Of a stretch of DNA of 64,000 nt, positions 43,078 to 51,976 are shown one piece after another. Positions within the stretch are counted from its first letter, which is position 1; every line of letters begins with the position of its first letter. Position numbers and translations under genes: made by a program. Under the pieces are notes generated by a model. The model worked only from the letters and a program-made list of their open reading frames with translations. It was not told where the DNA came from and made no database searches. The stretch is from CAZFOB01 sp964520325 (GTDB lineage: Bacteria; Actinomycetota; JAICYB01): the NCBI GenBank assembly GCA_964520325.1, contig CAZFOB010000017.1, forward strand, positions 1 through 64,000, in the 5' to 3' direction.

Positions 43078-44715
43078 ATGAGCAAGACCTGGTGGCGGGA
43101 CGCCGTCATCTACCAGATCTATCCGCGCTCCTTCTGCGATTCCAACGGCGACGGCATCGGTGATCTCAAGGGCATCACGAGCAAGCTCGAACACCTCGAG
43201 TGGCTCGGCGTCGATGCGATCTGGCTGAACCCGATCATGCCGTCGCCGAACACCGATTGGGGCTACGACGTCTCCGACTACTGCGACGTGCATCCCGATC
43301 TCGGCACCCTGGACGACTTCGACGAGCTCGTCCAGCACGCAGATGCGCGCGGGATCAAGATCCTCAACGACCTCGTGCCCAATCACACCTCCGACATGCA
43401 TCCGTGGTTCGAGGACGCGCGGATGTCGAAGGATTCGCCGATGCGCGACCGCTACGTGTGGGCAGACCCCAAGCCGGACGGCTCGCCGCCCAACAACTGG
43501 GCCTCGCAGTTCGGCGGCTCCGCGTGGACGCTCGACGAGACGACAGGTCAGTACTACCTGCACCTGTTCCTGCCCACGCAACCCGACCTCAACTGGTGGA
43601 GTCCCGACGTTGCCGACAGCTTCGACGAGATCCTCCGGTTCTGGTTCGACCGCGGCGTCGCGGGCTTCCGTCTCGACGTCTGTCACGCGATCGTGAAGGA
43701 CCAGGAACTGCGCGACAACCCTCCGGCCTCCGACGACGATCCGCCGGCCGTGCGCCGTTCGGGGTTTCGCTCGATCTACGACATGAACCGTCCCGAGGTG
43801 CACGACGTGCTGCGCCGGTGGCGGAAGATCGCGAAGACATACGAGCCCGAGCGCTTGCTCGTCGGGGAAACCTATGTGTGGGACATCGAATCGTTGATCG
43901 CGTTCTACGGCAAACGGAACGACGAGCTCCAGCTTGCGATGAACATCCCGTTCGTCAGCTCGAAGTTCGAGCCGAGCCGTCTGGCAACCATCGTCGGCAA
44001 CATCGAAGGCGGCTTGCCCAGGCATGGCTGGCCGGTGTGGATGGGTTCGAACCACGACGCCGACCGCATGGCGTCCCGGTGGTGTGAGAACGACGATCGT
44101 AAGGTGCGCTGCGCGCTCATGATGCTGCTCACGCTTCGCGGCACGCCGCTACTCGGCTACGGCGACGAGATCGGTCTTCCGGACGTCGAGCTCACGGAAG
44201 ACCAGCTGCGCGATCCGGTTGGCATGCGCTACTGGCCTGCGTATGCCGGACGCGATCCCGGGCGTACGCCGATGCAGTGGACGACGGAGCCCGGAGCAGG
44301 CTTCACCGAGTCCGGTGCGCAGCCGTGGTTGCCGCTCGGTGACGCACATGCGCACAACGTCGCCGACCAGCAGGCGGACGAGAGTTCGGTGCTTCATCTG
44401 TGCCGCGATCTCATAGCGCTGCGCAAACAAGAACGGGATCTTCGCCTGGGTGCGTACAGGAAGCGGGCCTCGCCCGATGGCACATGGGTCTTCCGGCGAG
44501 GCAAGGGCTTCGTCGTCGCGATCAACATGTCGGACGACGTTGCGAAGATCACGCGACTGCGCGGAACGATCAGACTCTCGACCGGTCGCGACCGCGACGG
44601 TCAGTCGTTCTCCGGCGGACTTACCCTCGAAGCCTGGGAAGGCGTCGTGATGTCAACGATGGCCTCCTCGACGGCTTCCTCTACCGGCGCCTCGGCGGCA
44701 TCCTCGGGTCCCTGA
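43078..44715 (+). CDS. GH13 alpha-glucosidase
   Basis: 545 residues. The start WWRDAVIYQIYPRSF is typical of oligo-1,6-/alpha-glucosidases and trehalose-related GH13 enzymes. Nucleophile Asp200 (GFRLDVCHA), acid/base Glu264 (LVGETYV) and Asp327 (SNHDADR) are present. No signal peptide, so it works on imported or internal oligosaccharides. The Ser/Ala/Thr-rich tail (last 20 residues or so) is coded by sequence that also codes the convergent DedA-like protein; the overlap is 115 bp. Confidence 0.93.
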   Translation: MSKTWWRDAVIYQIYPRSFCDSNGDGIGDLKGITSKLEHLEWLGVDAIWLNPIMPSPNTDWGYDVSDYCDVHPDLGTLDDFDELVQHADARGIKILNDLVPNHTSDMHPWFEDARMSKDSPMRDRYVWADPKPDGSPPNNWASQFGGSAWTLDETTGQYYLHLFLPTQPDLNWWSPDVADSFDEILRFWFDRGVAGFRLDVCHAIVKDQELRDNPPASDDDPPAVRRSGFRSIYDMNRPEVHDVLRRWRKIAKTYEPERLLVGETYVWDIESLIAFYGKRNDELQLAMNIPFVSSKFEPSRLATIVGNIEGGLPRHGWPVWMGSNHDADRMASRWCENDDRKVRCALMMLLTLRGTPLLGYGDEIGLPDVELTEDQLRDPVGMRYWPAYAGRDPGRTPMQWTTEPGAGFTESGAQPWLPLGDAHAHNVADQQADESSVLHLCRDLIALRKQERDLRLGAYRKRASPDGTWVFRRGKGFVVAINMSDDVAKITRLRGTIRLSTGRDRDGQSFSGGLTLEAWEGVVMSTMASSTASSTGASAASSGP

Positions 44716-45443
44716 GCGACGTCGCCTTCCTTCTTCGGTGCCCCGAACCGCTTCGCGACGGTGCTCAGCAGCACCGCGACCACGATGAGGATGATCGAGA
44801 TCCGGAAGCTCCACTCGCCGAACGCTTTGATCCTGTCGGGTAGCCACGGCCACTGGTCGCCGGCGCGGGCGCCGAGCCAGAGCATCAGCGCCGCGTAGAC
44901 GACGGCCCCGACGCCGAACGACGCAAGGAACTTGCTGAAGCGCATGCGCGCGCTTCCCGCCACGAGAACCATGGGGGTCAACAGCCACTCGAGGAACCCG
45001 CGAGCGATGAAGATCGCGTAGACGCCGCGCCGGTCGATCCACCGGGTGGCCCGTTCGATCTGCTTGGGGTTCCAGATCGACGCCCACATCGAGCCGGGCT
45101 GCGCGGCCTTCTCGGCGAGCAGGGGGCCGAAGCGAAAGCCGGCCCAGTACAAGAAGAGTCCGGCGACGAACGATTGGAACACCGATGTCGCACCGGTGGC
45201 GATCATCATCACGGAGCTGTGGTCGGCGGCCGCCGTTCCCGTCGCGATCAGGCTGAGCATCGAGTTGTTGAGGAGCGGAACCGCCCACGGTGCGGAATCG
45301 AGAAGCTTCGGGAGGTAGGCAAGTCCGATCCGGTTGGCGATGAATCGGAAGACCAGATAGCCGACGAGCAGGCCCAAGGCTTGGCGATCGGACAGGAAGA
45401 AGCGTGGCTGATCTGTGGCGCGATCCTGGTTCGTATCGTCCAT
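44601..45443 (-). CDS. DedA-like (SNARE-associated) membrane protein
   Basis: 280 residues from ATG 45443. Four to five hydrophobic segments. IFIARGFLEWLLTPMVLVAG followed by ARMRFSKFLASFGVGAVVYA matches the DedA pattern of a re-entrant loop with Arg and Pro/Gly. DedA proteins move lipid carriers across the membrane or support membrane potential. The acidic C-terminal tail (PEDAAEAPVEEAVEEA) overlaps the GH13 gene on the other strand. Confidence 0.75.
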   Translation of the reverse strand: MDDTNQDRATDQPRFFLSDRQALGLLVGYLVFRFIANRIGLAYLPKLLDSAPWAVPLLNNSMLSLIATGTAAADHSSVMMIATGATSVFQSFVAGLFLYWAGFRFGPLLAEKAAQPGSMWASIWNPKQIERATRWIDRRGVYAIFIARGFLEWLLTPMVLVAGSARMRFSKFLASFGVGAVVYAALMLWLGARAGDQWPWLPDRIKAFGEWSFRISIILIVVAVLLSTVAKRFGAPKKEGDVAQGPEDAAEAPVEEAVEEAIVDITTPSQASRVSPPEND

Positions 45444-45495
45444 CACGGCATCCTAGTGGTCAGCGTCCGGCCGTAGAGGCAGATACGGTATCGGC

Positions 45496-46806
45496 GTGAA
45501 GAGACGTCGGTTCAGAGCTCTCGGTATCGCGTTCGTCCTTCTGACCGCGGCATGCGGCGGCGGTGACGATGTTTCGGACGCCGACCGCGTCATCGCGTCG
45601 CCGCTGGCTTCGCCCTCCGTGAGTCCGGTCGACACGCAGTCTCCGAAACCGAAGGCCACCTCCGGCGAAAGGAGCGACGAAACGCCGGGCGCATCAGGGA
45701 CGAGTTCGTCGGCGCGCACAACGGAGCCGAGACCGGCGACGTCGCAGCCGGCCAGGCCCGCAAGCCTTGCGAAGGCAAGGATCAAGCTCACCAAGATCGC
45801 GACGTTGGCGGACCCCGTTGCCTTCGCGGTCCGCAAAGGCGACTCCGACTTCTACATCGCAGAACGCCACAGCGGAAAGATCCGCACGATCCGTAACGGG
45901 CGCGTCGGCGCCACCGTGCTTGACATCGGCGGTGAGATCTCGACGGGCAACGAGCAAGGGCTCCTCGGTCTCGCGTTCTCGCCGTCGGCAAGCTTGCTCT
46001 ACATCAACTTCACCAACCAGGCCGGCGACACGGTGATCCGCGAGTACTCCTTCTCGTCAGGACGCACGTCCTCACCGCGAACGGTCCTCACCGTCGACCA
46101 GCCGTTCGCCAACCACAACGGCGGCAACCTCGTCTTCGGGCCGGACGGTTTCCTCTACATCGGTCTCGGCGACGGCGGCAGCGCCGGCGATCCGATGAAC
46201 AACGCACAGAACCTCGAAACGCTGCTGGGCAAGATGCTGCGCATCAACCCGGCGCAGTCCGGTTCGAGCGCATATACCTCACCGAGCTCCAACCCGTTCG
46301 TCGGACGTGACGGACGCGACGAGATCTGGGCATACGGATTACGCAACCCATGGCGATACTCCTTCGACCGCAGTACGAAGGACCTCTTCATCGGCGACGT
46401 CGGACAGGGCGAGTGGGAGGAGATCAGCTTCCAGCCCGGCGCCGCGACAGGCGGCGACAACTATGGTTGGCGCCACATGGAGGGAAGTCACAGCTACGGC
46501 GGCGGTACGCCGCCGTCCGGCCATCACGGACCGATCTACGAGTACTCGCACGACGGTGGGAACTGCTCGGTGACCGGGGGCTATGTGTACCGCGGTTCGC
46601 GGATCCACGACCTGAAGGGCGCGTACGTGTTCGCCGACTTCTGCGTCGGTGATCTCCGTGCGTTCACGCAGAAGAGTGGGCGCGCGTCCGGACAACGGTT
46701 GCTGGGGAAGAAGGTGGGGAGCCTCTCCTCGTTCGGACAGGACGCCAAAGGTGAGCTCTACGTCCTGTCGCTCGGCGGAGAGGTGTACCGGATCGATCCG
46801 GCCTGA
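45496..46806 (+). CDS. PQQ-dependent sugar dehydrogenase-like lipoprotein
   Basis: 436 residues from GTG 45496. A lipoprotein signal with LLTAAC (Cys20), a Ser/Pro/Thr-rich linker to about residue 90, then a six-bladed propeller of the glucose/sorbosone dehydrogenase (GSDH) family: GNEQGLLGLAFSP, ANHNGGNLVFGPDGFLYIGL, EIWAYGLRNPWRYSFD. Soluble glucose dehydrogenases of this family use PQQ; some relatives do not. It should be anchored on the outside of the membrane. 36% to 45% alike the next gene by eye. Confidence 0.85.
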   Translation: MKRRRFRALGIAFVLLTAACGGGDDVSDADRVIASPLASPSVSPVDTQSPKPKATSGERSDETPGASGTSSSARTTEPRPATSQPARPASLAKARIKLTKIATLADPVAFAVRKGDSDFYIAERHSGKIRTIRNGRVGATVLDIGGEISTGNEQGLLGLAFSPSASLLYINFTNQAGDTVIREYSFSSGRTSSPRTVLTVDQPFANHNGGNLVFGPDGFLYIGLGDGGSAGDPMNNAQNLETLLGKMLRINPAQSGSSAYTSPSSNPFVGRDGRDEIWAYGLRNPWRYSFDRSTKDLFIGDVGQGEWEEISFQPGAATGGDNYGWRHMEGSHSYGGGTPPSGHHGPIYEYSHDGGNCSVTGGYVYRGSRIHDLKGAYVFADFCVGDLRAFTQKSGRASGQRLLGKKVGSLSSFGQDAKGELYVLSLGGEVYRIDPA

Positions 46807-46817
46807 GGCGATCGACC

Positions 46818-48008
46818 GTGCCGTCCTCTCGCGTCTCCCGCACTACTCTTCGCGCGCTGCGGAGTGGGACATTCGTTGTGTGGAGCGCCTTGGTGCTTGT
46901 CGCGCTGCCGGCGTCCTTCGAGATCCGGGAAGCCGAGGTCCCGTCGGCGTCCGAGGTTCGTAAGGACCTCTTCGACATCGACCTCGAGCTCACCCTCTTC
47001 GCTCGTGTGCCACGTCCGACCGCGATGGCGGTGCGCTACGGCGACGACGCGATCTACGTCGCGTCGAAGAAGGGCCAGGTCTGGCAGGTGCTCGGCCGGA
47101 AGAAGAAGGTCGTCCTCGACGTCGAGAAGGAGCTCTCTTTCGGGTTCGAGCAGGGACTTCTCGGTCTCGCCTTCACTCCTGACGGCAACCGCCTCGTCGT
47201 GAACTTCACAAATAAGAAGGACGCATCGGTGACCCGCATCTACGACTTCGACGGCGAAGCGATCGACTCGTCGAAGAAGGATCTCTTCGTGGTGCCGAAA
47301 CCGAAAGCGGAGCACAACGCCGGTAACCTCGCGTTCGGCCCAGACGGCTATCTCTACCTCTCGCTCGGTGACGGAGGACTCTCAGGCGACCCCGATGACA
47401 ACGCTCAGTCTCTCGACGAGATGCTCGGCAAGATCCATCGCATCGAGATCCTTCCCGGCGGCTTCTACGGGATCCCCGACGACAATCCGTTCGCCGACCG
47501 CAAGGGCGCGCGAGGCGAGATCTGGGCGTACGGGTTCCGCAATCCATGGCGCTATTCGTTCGATCGGTTGACGGGAGACCTCTGGATCGCCGACGTCGGA
47601 CGAGACAACCGCGAAGAGATCGACTTCGAGCCTTTCGAGAGCCCCGGCGGGAACAACTACGGTTGGAACAAGGTCGAGGGCTCCATCCCGTACGAGGACC
47701 GCAAGCCACCCAAGGATCACGTGCTCCCGGTGTACGACTACCAACACGACGACGAGACGTGCGCGGCCACCGGCGGGTTCGTCTATCGCGGCTCCGCCAT
47801 CGCCGGGCTCGACGGTACGTACCTGTTCTCCGACTTCTGCCGCGGCGGACTCGACGCCATCCGCTTGAAGGACGGAGAGGTCGACGAGTACCGACGCTAC
47901 GCCGACATCGAGCAAGGGCGGATCTCGTCGTTCGGACAGGACGCCGACGGCGAGCTCTACGTGCTCGCGCTCGAAGACGGCGCCGTCTATCGCATCGACC
48001 CCGCCTAA
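46818..48008 (+). CDS. PQQ-dependent sugar dehydrogenase-like protein, paralogue
   Basis: 396 residues from GTG 46818. A signal-anchor segment (about 17-33, WSALVLVALP) without lipobox, followed by the same GSDH propeller: FEQGLLGLAFTPDG, HNAGNLAFGPDGYLYLSLGD, EIWAYGFRNPWRYSFD. Conserved His and Arg at the active-site end of these motifs are kept. Tandem duplicate of the preceding gene, 11 bases apart. Confidence 0.85.
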   Translation: MPSSRVSRTTLRALRSGTFVVWSALVLVALPASFEIREAEVPSASEVRKDLFDIDLELTLFARVPRPTAMAVRYGDDAIYVASKKGQVWQVLGRKKKVVLDVEKELSFGFEQGLLGLAFTPDGNRLVVNFTNKKDASVTRIYDFDGEAIDSSKKDLFVVPKPKAEHNAGNLAFGPDGYLYLSLGDGGLSGDPDDNAQSLDEMLGKIHRIEILPGGFYGIPDDNPFADRKGARGEIWAYGFRNPWRYSFDRLTGDLWIADVGRDNREEIDFEPFESPGGNNYGWNKVEGSIPYEDRKPPKDHVLPVYDYQHDDETCAATGGFVYRGSAIAGLDGTYLFSDFCRGGLDAIRLKDGEVDEYRRYADIEQGRISSFGQDADGELYVLALEDGAVYRIDPA

Positions 48009-48024
48009 GAAAAGGGACGTAACC

Positions 48025-48047
48025 GAAGGGGACAGGAGCATCCCCTT
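48025..48047 (+). other. Hairpin AAGGGGA-N8-TCCCCTT
   Basis: 7-bp arms in the gap after the sugar dehydrogenase genes and before the ilvB promoter. No U-tract, so only a possible terminator. Confidence 0.4.
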
Positions 48048-48080
48048 TGGGCCCGATCTGTCCCGCGCAGGACCGGTCTG

Positions 48081-48110
48081 TTGACGTGTCTTCATGTTCG
48101 CGGTCATACT
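48081..48110 (+). promoter_or_regulatory. ilvB operon promoter
   Basis: TTGACG (48081-48086) and CATACT (48105-48110; spacing 18, or 17 to the overlapping TCATAC). The transcript would start near 48117-48119, at the leader-peptide ATG. Confidence 0.6.
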
Positions 48111-48118
48111 GCATGTCC

Positions 48119-48157
48119 ATGAAGCGACTTCTGACCTCGAACGTACGTATTACGTAG
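48119..48157 (+). CDS. ilv leader peptide MKRLLTSNVRIT
   Basis: 12 codons with Leu-Leu, Val and Ile, the three end-products of the operon that follows. The ATG lies about where the transcript starts (leaderless). An ATG at 48113 in the same frame would lie before the predicted transcription start. The stop TAG is the first part of the next hairpin. Confidence 0.7.
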   Translation: MKRLLTSNVRIT

Positions 48158-48216
48158 GCGAGCGCACAGGCGCTCGCCTACAGATGCCTCTCGTCCTTTC
48201 GGACGGGGGGTTTTTT
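48155..48216 (+). terminator. ilvB attenuator: hairpin plus terminator
   Basis: Hairpin TAGGCGAGCGC-ACAG-GCGCTCGCCTA (48155-48180, 11 bp, perfect), then the terminator CCTCTCGTCC-TTTC-GGACGGGGGG (48187-48210) and six T. The first hairpin's GGCGAG can also pair with CTCGTC in the terminator's left arm, which would stop the terminator from forming. Regulation by translation of the leader peptide is inferred. Confidence 0.75.
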
Positions 48217-48245
48217 CTTACTTGGAAACGGATAGGAGGCGAGAG

Positions 48246-50012
48246 ATGCAGTTCAAGACCGGACAGAAGATCAGTGGGGCCCAGAGCCTCATCCACTCCC
48301 TGGAGCAGGAGGGGGTACAGCACATCTTCGGCATCCCCGGCGGAACCATCCTGCCCGCCTACGACCCGCTGATCGATTCGTCCATCCGGCACATCCTGTG
48401 CCGCCACGAGCAGGGCGCTTCGCACGCGGCGGACGGCTACGCCCAGTCGTCCGGCATCCCCGGCGTGTGCTTCGCGACGTCCGGCCCCGGCGCCACCAAC
48501 CTCGTCACCGGGCTCGCCTCGGCGATGATGGACTCCGTCCCGATGGTGGCCGTCACCGGGCAGGTGAACACCTTCGCCATCGGCGGCGACGCCTTCCAGG
48601 AAGCCGACGTCACCGGGATCACTATGCCGGTCACCAAGCACAACTGGCTCGTCATGGACGCCCATGACATCCCCCAGGTGATCAACGAGGCCTTCCACAT
48701 CGCCACGACCGGTCGTCCGGGGCCCGTTGTCGTCGACATCCCCAAGGACGTTCTCCAAGCAACGACCGAGTGGTGGTATCCGGATTCGATCGATCTCCCC
48801 GGTTACCGTCCGCGCACCTTCGGGGATCCCCGTGAGGTCCGCGCGGCCGTCGAGATGATCGCGCAGGCGAAGCGGCCGATCGTCTACGCCGGTGGAGGCA
48901 TCATCAAGTCGTTCGCCTCAGATGTGCTGCGAGAGCTCGTCGAGCTCACCGGCATCCCCGCGGTGACCACGCTCATGGCGCGCGGCGTGATCCCGGACGA
49001 TCACCCGCTCGCACTCGGGATGCCCGGCATGCACGGCAACTACACCGCCGTCACGTCGATGCAGCAGGCAGACCTGCTCATCGCGCTCGGCACGCGCTTC
49101 GACGACCGCGTGACCGGCAAGCTCGCGAGCTTCGCGCCGCACGCGAAGATCATCCACGTCGATATAGACCCGTCCGAGATCGGCAAGAACCGCCGGGCCG
49201 ACGTCGGCATCGTCGGCAACGCGAAGCACGTCATCCGCCAGCTGATCGAGGAGTGGAAGCGCCAAGGTGCGAATGGCCATCCGGACCAGCCCGACTTGCA
49301 ACCGTGGAAGGCGCAGCTGCGCGATTGGCAAGAGCGTTTCCCGCTGCGCTACCCGGACGAATCGTCCAACGGACAGCTCCTGCCGCAGCACATCGTCGAC
49401 ACGATCGGCAAGGTCACCGACGGCGAGGCGATCTACGCTTCCGGCGTCGGCCAGCACCAGATGTTCGCGTCGCAGTACATCCGCTTCAAGCATCCGAACT
49501 CGTGGATCAACTCCGGCGGTGTCGGCGCGATGGGATACGGAGTGCCCGCCGGCATGGGGGCCAAGGTCGCCAACCCGGACAAGGACGTGTGGGTCATCGA
49601 CGGCGACGGCTGCTTCCAGATGACGTGCCAGGAACTCGCGACGATGACGACGGAGAAGATCCCGATCAAGATCGGCATCTTGAACAACGCCTATCTCGGG
49701 ATGGTCCGCCAGTGGCAGGAGCTCTTCTACGACGGACGCTTCTCCGGCGTCTACCTCGGTCAGGACTGTCCCGACTACGTGAAGCTCGCCGAGGCCTACG
49801 GTGCGATCGGGTTCCGGGTCGAGCACCCCGAAGAAGTTGAGCCGGTGATCGAGAAAGCCCAGTCGATCACCGATCGCACCGTGGTCATAGACTTCCGCTG
49901 CGACCCTGCCGAGAAGTGCTACCCGATGGTGCCGGCAGCTGCGAGCAACGACGACATCATCATGGACCCGCGCTTCCCGGTGGACCTGCCCGAGTTCGAC
50001 CACGACGAGTGA
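48246..50012 (+). CDS. ilvB: Acetolactate synthase, large subunit
   Basis: 588 residues from ATG 48246, with AGGAGG 6 nt upstream. ThDP enzyme that makes acetolactate and acetohydroxybutyrate, first common step of branched-chain amino acids. The catalytic Glu lies in CRHEQGASHAADGYAQ, the GDG...N motif in VIDGDGCFQM and NNAYLGMVRQWQ. FAD/ThDP domains are complete. Controlled by the leader attenuator upstream; ilvN follows. Confidence 0.97.
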   Translation: MQFKTGQKISGAQSLIHSLEQEGVQHIFGIPGGTILPAYDPLIDSSIRHILCRHEQGASHAADGYAQSSGIPGVCFATSGPGATNLVTGLASAMMDSVPMVAVTGQVNTFAIGGDAFQEADVTGITMPVTKHNWLVMDAHDIPQVINEAFHIATTGRPGPVVVDIPKDVLQATTEWWYPDSIDLPGYRPRTFGDPREVRAAVEMIAQAKRPIVYAGGGIIKSFASDVLRELVELTGIPAVTTLMARGVIPDDHPLALGMPGMHGNYTAVTSMQQADLLIALGTRFDDRVTGKLASFAPHAKIIHVDIDPSEIGKNRRADVGIVGNAKHVIRQLIEEWKRQGANGHPDQPDLQPWKAQLRDWQERFPLRYPDESSNGQLLPQHIVDTIGKVTDGEAIYASGVGQHQMFASQYIRFKHPNSWINSGGVGAMGYGVPAGMGAKVANPDKDVWVIDGDGCFQMTCQELATMTTEKIPIKIGILNNAYLGMVRQWQELFYDGRFSGVYLGQDCPDYVKLAEAYGAIGFRVEHPEEVEPVIEKAQSITDRTVVIDFRCDPAEKCYPMVPAAASNDDIIMDPRFPVDLPEFDHDE

Positions 50013-50055
50013 CGCGCGAAGCGCGGCGCTCAGCGAGCATGGAGAGGGACGACTG

Positions 50056-50646
50056 ATGCAACAACCGAAGGACGCTCTCTACGACGCACCGGCACCACGT
50101 GGACGCAAGCGAGTCCACACCTTGTCGGTGCTCGTCCAGAACAGGCCCGGTGTTCTCGCGCGTATCGCGGGCATGTTCGCCCGGCGCGGGTTCAACATCG
50201 AGTCGCTCGCGGTCGGTCCGACGGAGGATCCGAAGATCTCTCGTATGACCATCGTCGTCAACGTCGAAGCGAAGCCGCTCGAGCAGGTCGTGCGTCAGCT
50301 CGACAAGCTCATCAACGTGATCCACGTCGAGGAACTGCATCACGACGCCGTCGAGCGCGAGCTTATCCTCATCAAGGTCAATGCCGACGCCGGTGTGCGT
50401 TCGCAGATCCTCGAGATCGTGGACATCTTCCGCGCGAAGATCGTCGACGTGCATCCAGAGGCGCTGTCCCTCGAAGCCACGGGGACGCCGCAGAAGCTGG
50501 AAGCCCTGATCGACATCCTTCGGCCCTACGGGATCAGGGAACTCGCGCAGACGGGCATGGTCGCCATCGCGCGCGGCAAGCACACGATCGAGGACGCCTA
50601 CCTGTCCGTCGTCCGCGACGAAGCCGAACTAGAGGACGCAAGCTAG
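50056..50646 (+). CDS. ilvN: Acetolactate synthase, small regulatory subunit
   Basis: 196 residues. N-terminal ACT domain (HTLSVLVQNRPGVLARIAGM and RRGFNIESLAVG) that binds valine for feedback inhibition, and a C-terminal ALS_ss domain. Follows ilvB after 43 bases; that gap contains a GCGAAGCGCGG repeat like that near 24.4 kb. ilvC, which often comes next, is not here. Confidence 0.96.
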   Translation: MQQPKDALYDAPAPRGRKRVHTLSVLVQNRPGVLARIAGMFARRGFNIESLAVGPTEDPKISRMTIVVNVEAKPLEQVVRQLDKLINVIHVEELHHDAVERELILIKVNADAGVRSQILEIVDIFRAKIVDVHPEALSLEATGTPQKLEALIDILRPYGIRELAQTGMVAIARGKHTIEDAYLSVVRDEAELEDAS

Positions 50647-50715
50647 CGCTACAATCTCCCGGTTTGAATCGCTATAAGTTCCCGGCTGGATGTGCTATAT
50701 TCTCCTTGTTCCCAG
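50647..50715 (+). promoter_or_regulatory. Three 23-bp direct repeats with -10-like boxes
   Basis: Units start at 50647 (CGCTACAATCTCCCGG), 50670 (CGCTATAAGTTCCCGG) and 50693 (TGCTATATTCTCC). Each holds a -10-like box in the same place: TACAAT, TATAAG, TATATT. The exact 23-bp period is about two helix turns. It lies before the DUF4143 ATPase gene, whose GTG is at 50726. Probably a promoter with phased binding sites for a regulator. Confidence 0.7.
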
Positions 50716-50725
50716 GGGAGAAGCT

Positions 50726-51976
50726 GTGGAGTACTACTCACGCGTTGTCGACGCCGAGCTGCTAGGCCGGCTTGGCGCTGCAGGCGCCGTAGTCGTCGAG
50801 GGTCCAAGGGCCTGCGGGAAAACCGCGACCGCGCGCCGAGTGGCGGCGAGCGAGGTCCTGCTCGACGTCAACCCTGATGCCCTGCTGGCAGCGACCGTTG
50901 ATCCGGGCCTCGTGCTGGATGGCGCAACTCCGCGCCTGATCGATGAATGGCAGATCGAGCCGGCGATCTGGAACCACGTCAGGCGAGCGATCGACGATCG
51001 ACGAGCCGCCGGCCAGTTCGTACTCACGGGATCGGCCGCACCGCCGGACGACATCACGAGACACACAGGCGCGGGGAGGATCTCGCGCCTGCGGATGCGA
51101 CCGATGAGCCTGTTCGAAACCAAACACGCGAGCGGTGATGTGTCGCTTGCGGAGTTGATGTCCGGGGGACGGGCGCGCAGCAAGGAGTCAACGCTCTCCG
51201 TGCGTGATGTGGTGGAGCGCATCGCGGTCGGAGGCTGGCCCGGGATGCTCGGTATGGGTGTCGACGACGCGCTGCGTGCGGTAGGTGACTACGTGACCGA
51301 GATCGAACGTGTTGACATCGGTCGGGGTGACGGGGTGCGTCGGGAACCGCAGAAGGTAGGGCGCCTCTTGCGATCGCTCGCCCGCAACGTGGGGACGTAC
51401 GCAGCCGCGACGACGCTCGCTGCAGACACGGGTGGACTCGAACCGGGCGTCGACGACGATACGGTCCGCGACTACCTGAGCGCTCTCGACCGGGTCTTCG
51501 TCGTAGAGGATCAGCCGGCTTGGGCCCCGCATCTGCGGTCGAGGTCGATGCTTCGGACGAAAGCCAAACGTCAGTTCGTCGACCCTTCGCTCGCCGTTGC
51601 TGCGCTTCGAGCAACACCCGAACGACTCCTGCGAGATCTGAGCTTCACTGGGTTCTTGTTCGAGGGAATGGTGATTCGCGACCTTCGGGTGTACGCGCAG
51701 TCTTTCGACGCTCAGGTTCTGCAGTACCGCGACAGTACGGGCCTAGAGATCGACGCGATCGTCGAGACGCGCGAAGGGAAATGGGGTGCCTTTGAAGTCA
51801 AGCTGGGGAGTCGCTTCATCGATGACGCTGCGCGCTCGCTCCTTCGTTTCGCAGATCGTGTCGACAGCGATCGGACCGGCCGGCCCGGAGTGCTTGGCGT
51901 GATCGTGCCCACTGGCTACGCATTTGTCCGATCCGATGGTGTGTCGGTCATCCCGATCGGTGCGCTTGGCCCTTGA
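50726..51976 (+). CDS. ATP-binding protein of the AAA_14/DUF4143 family
   Basis: 416 residues from GTG 50726, with AGGGGAG 5 nt upstream. Walker A GPRACGKT (26-33), Walker B PRLIDEWQ (about 71-78), FVLTGSAAP as sensor, and a C-terminal DUF4143 domain with LEIDAIVETREGKWGAFEVK, which resembles restriction-endonuclease-like folds. These proteins are common, stand alone and are of unknown function; toxin-antitoxin or defence roles have been suggested. It splits ilvBN from the serine operon and has its own promoter, so it looks like an insertion. Confidence 0.85.
   Translation: MEYYSRVVDAELLGRLGAAGAVVVEGPRACGKTATARRVAASEVLLDVNPDALLAATVDPGLVLDGATPRLIDEWQIEPAIWNHVRRAIDDRRAAGQFVLTGSAAPPDDITRHTGAGRISRLRMRPMSLFETKHASGDVSLAELMSGGRARSKESTLSVRDVVERIAVGGWPGMLGMGVDDALRAVGDYVTEIERVDIGRGDGVRREPQKVGRLLRSLARNVGTYAAATTLAADTGGLEPGVDDDTVRDYLSALDRVFVVEDQPAWAPHLRSRSMLRTKAKRQFVDPSLAVAALRATPERLLRDLSFTGFLFEGMVIRDLRVYAQSFDAQVLQYRDSTGLEIDAIVETREGKWGAFEVKLGSRFIDDAARSLLRFADRVDSDRTGRPGVLGVIVPTGYAFVRSDGVSVIPIGALGP

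Noticed and set aside
45496..48008. The two sugar dehydrogenase genes as an assembly duplication
   Set aside because: They differ throughout, with different N-terminal export signals, so they are real paralogues.
48094..48372. Alternative leader ORF MFAVILHVHEATSDL... before ilvB
   Set aside because: It is rich in Val/Ile/Leu, but its ATG lies upstream of the predicted -10 box, and it runs on through the terminator into ilvB in another frame.
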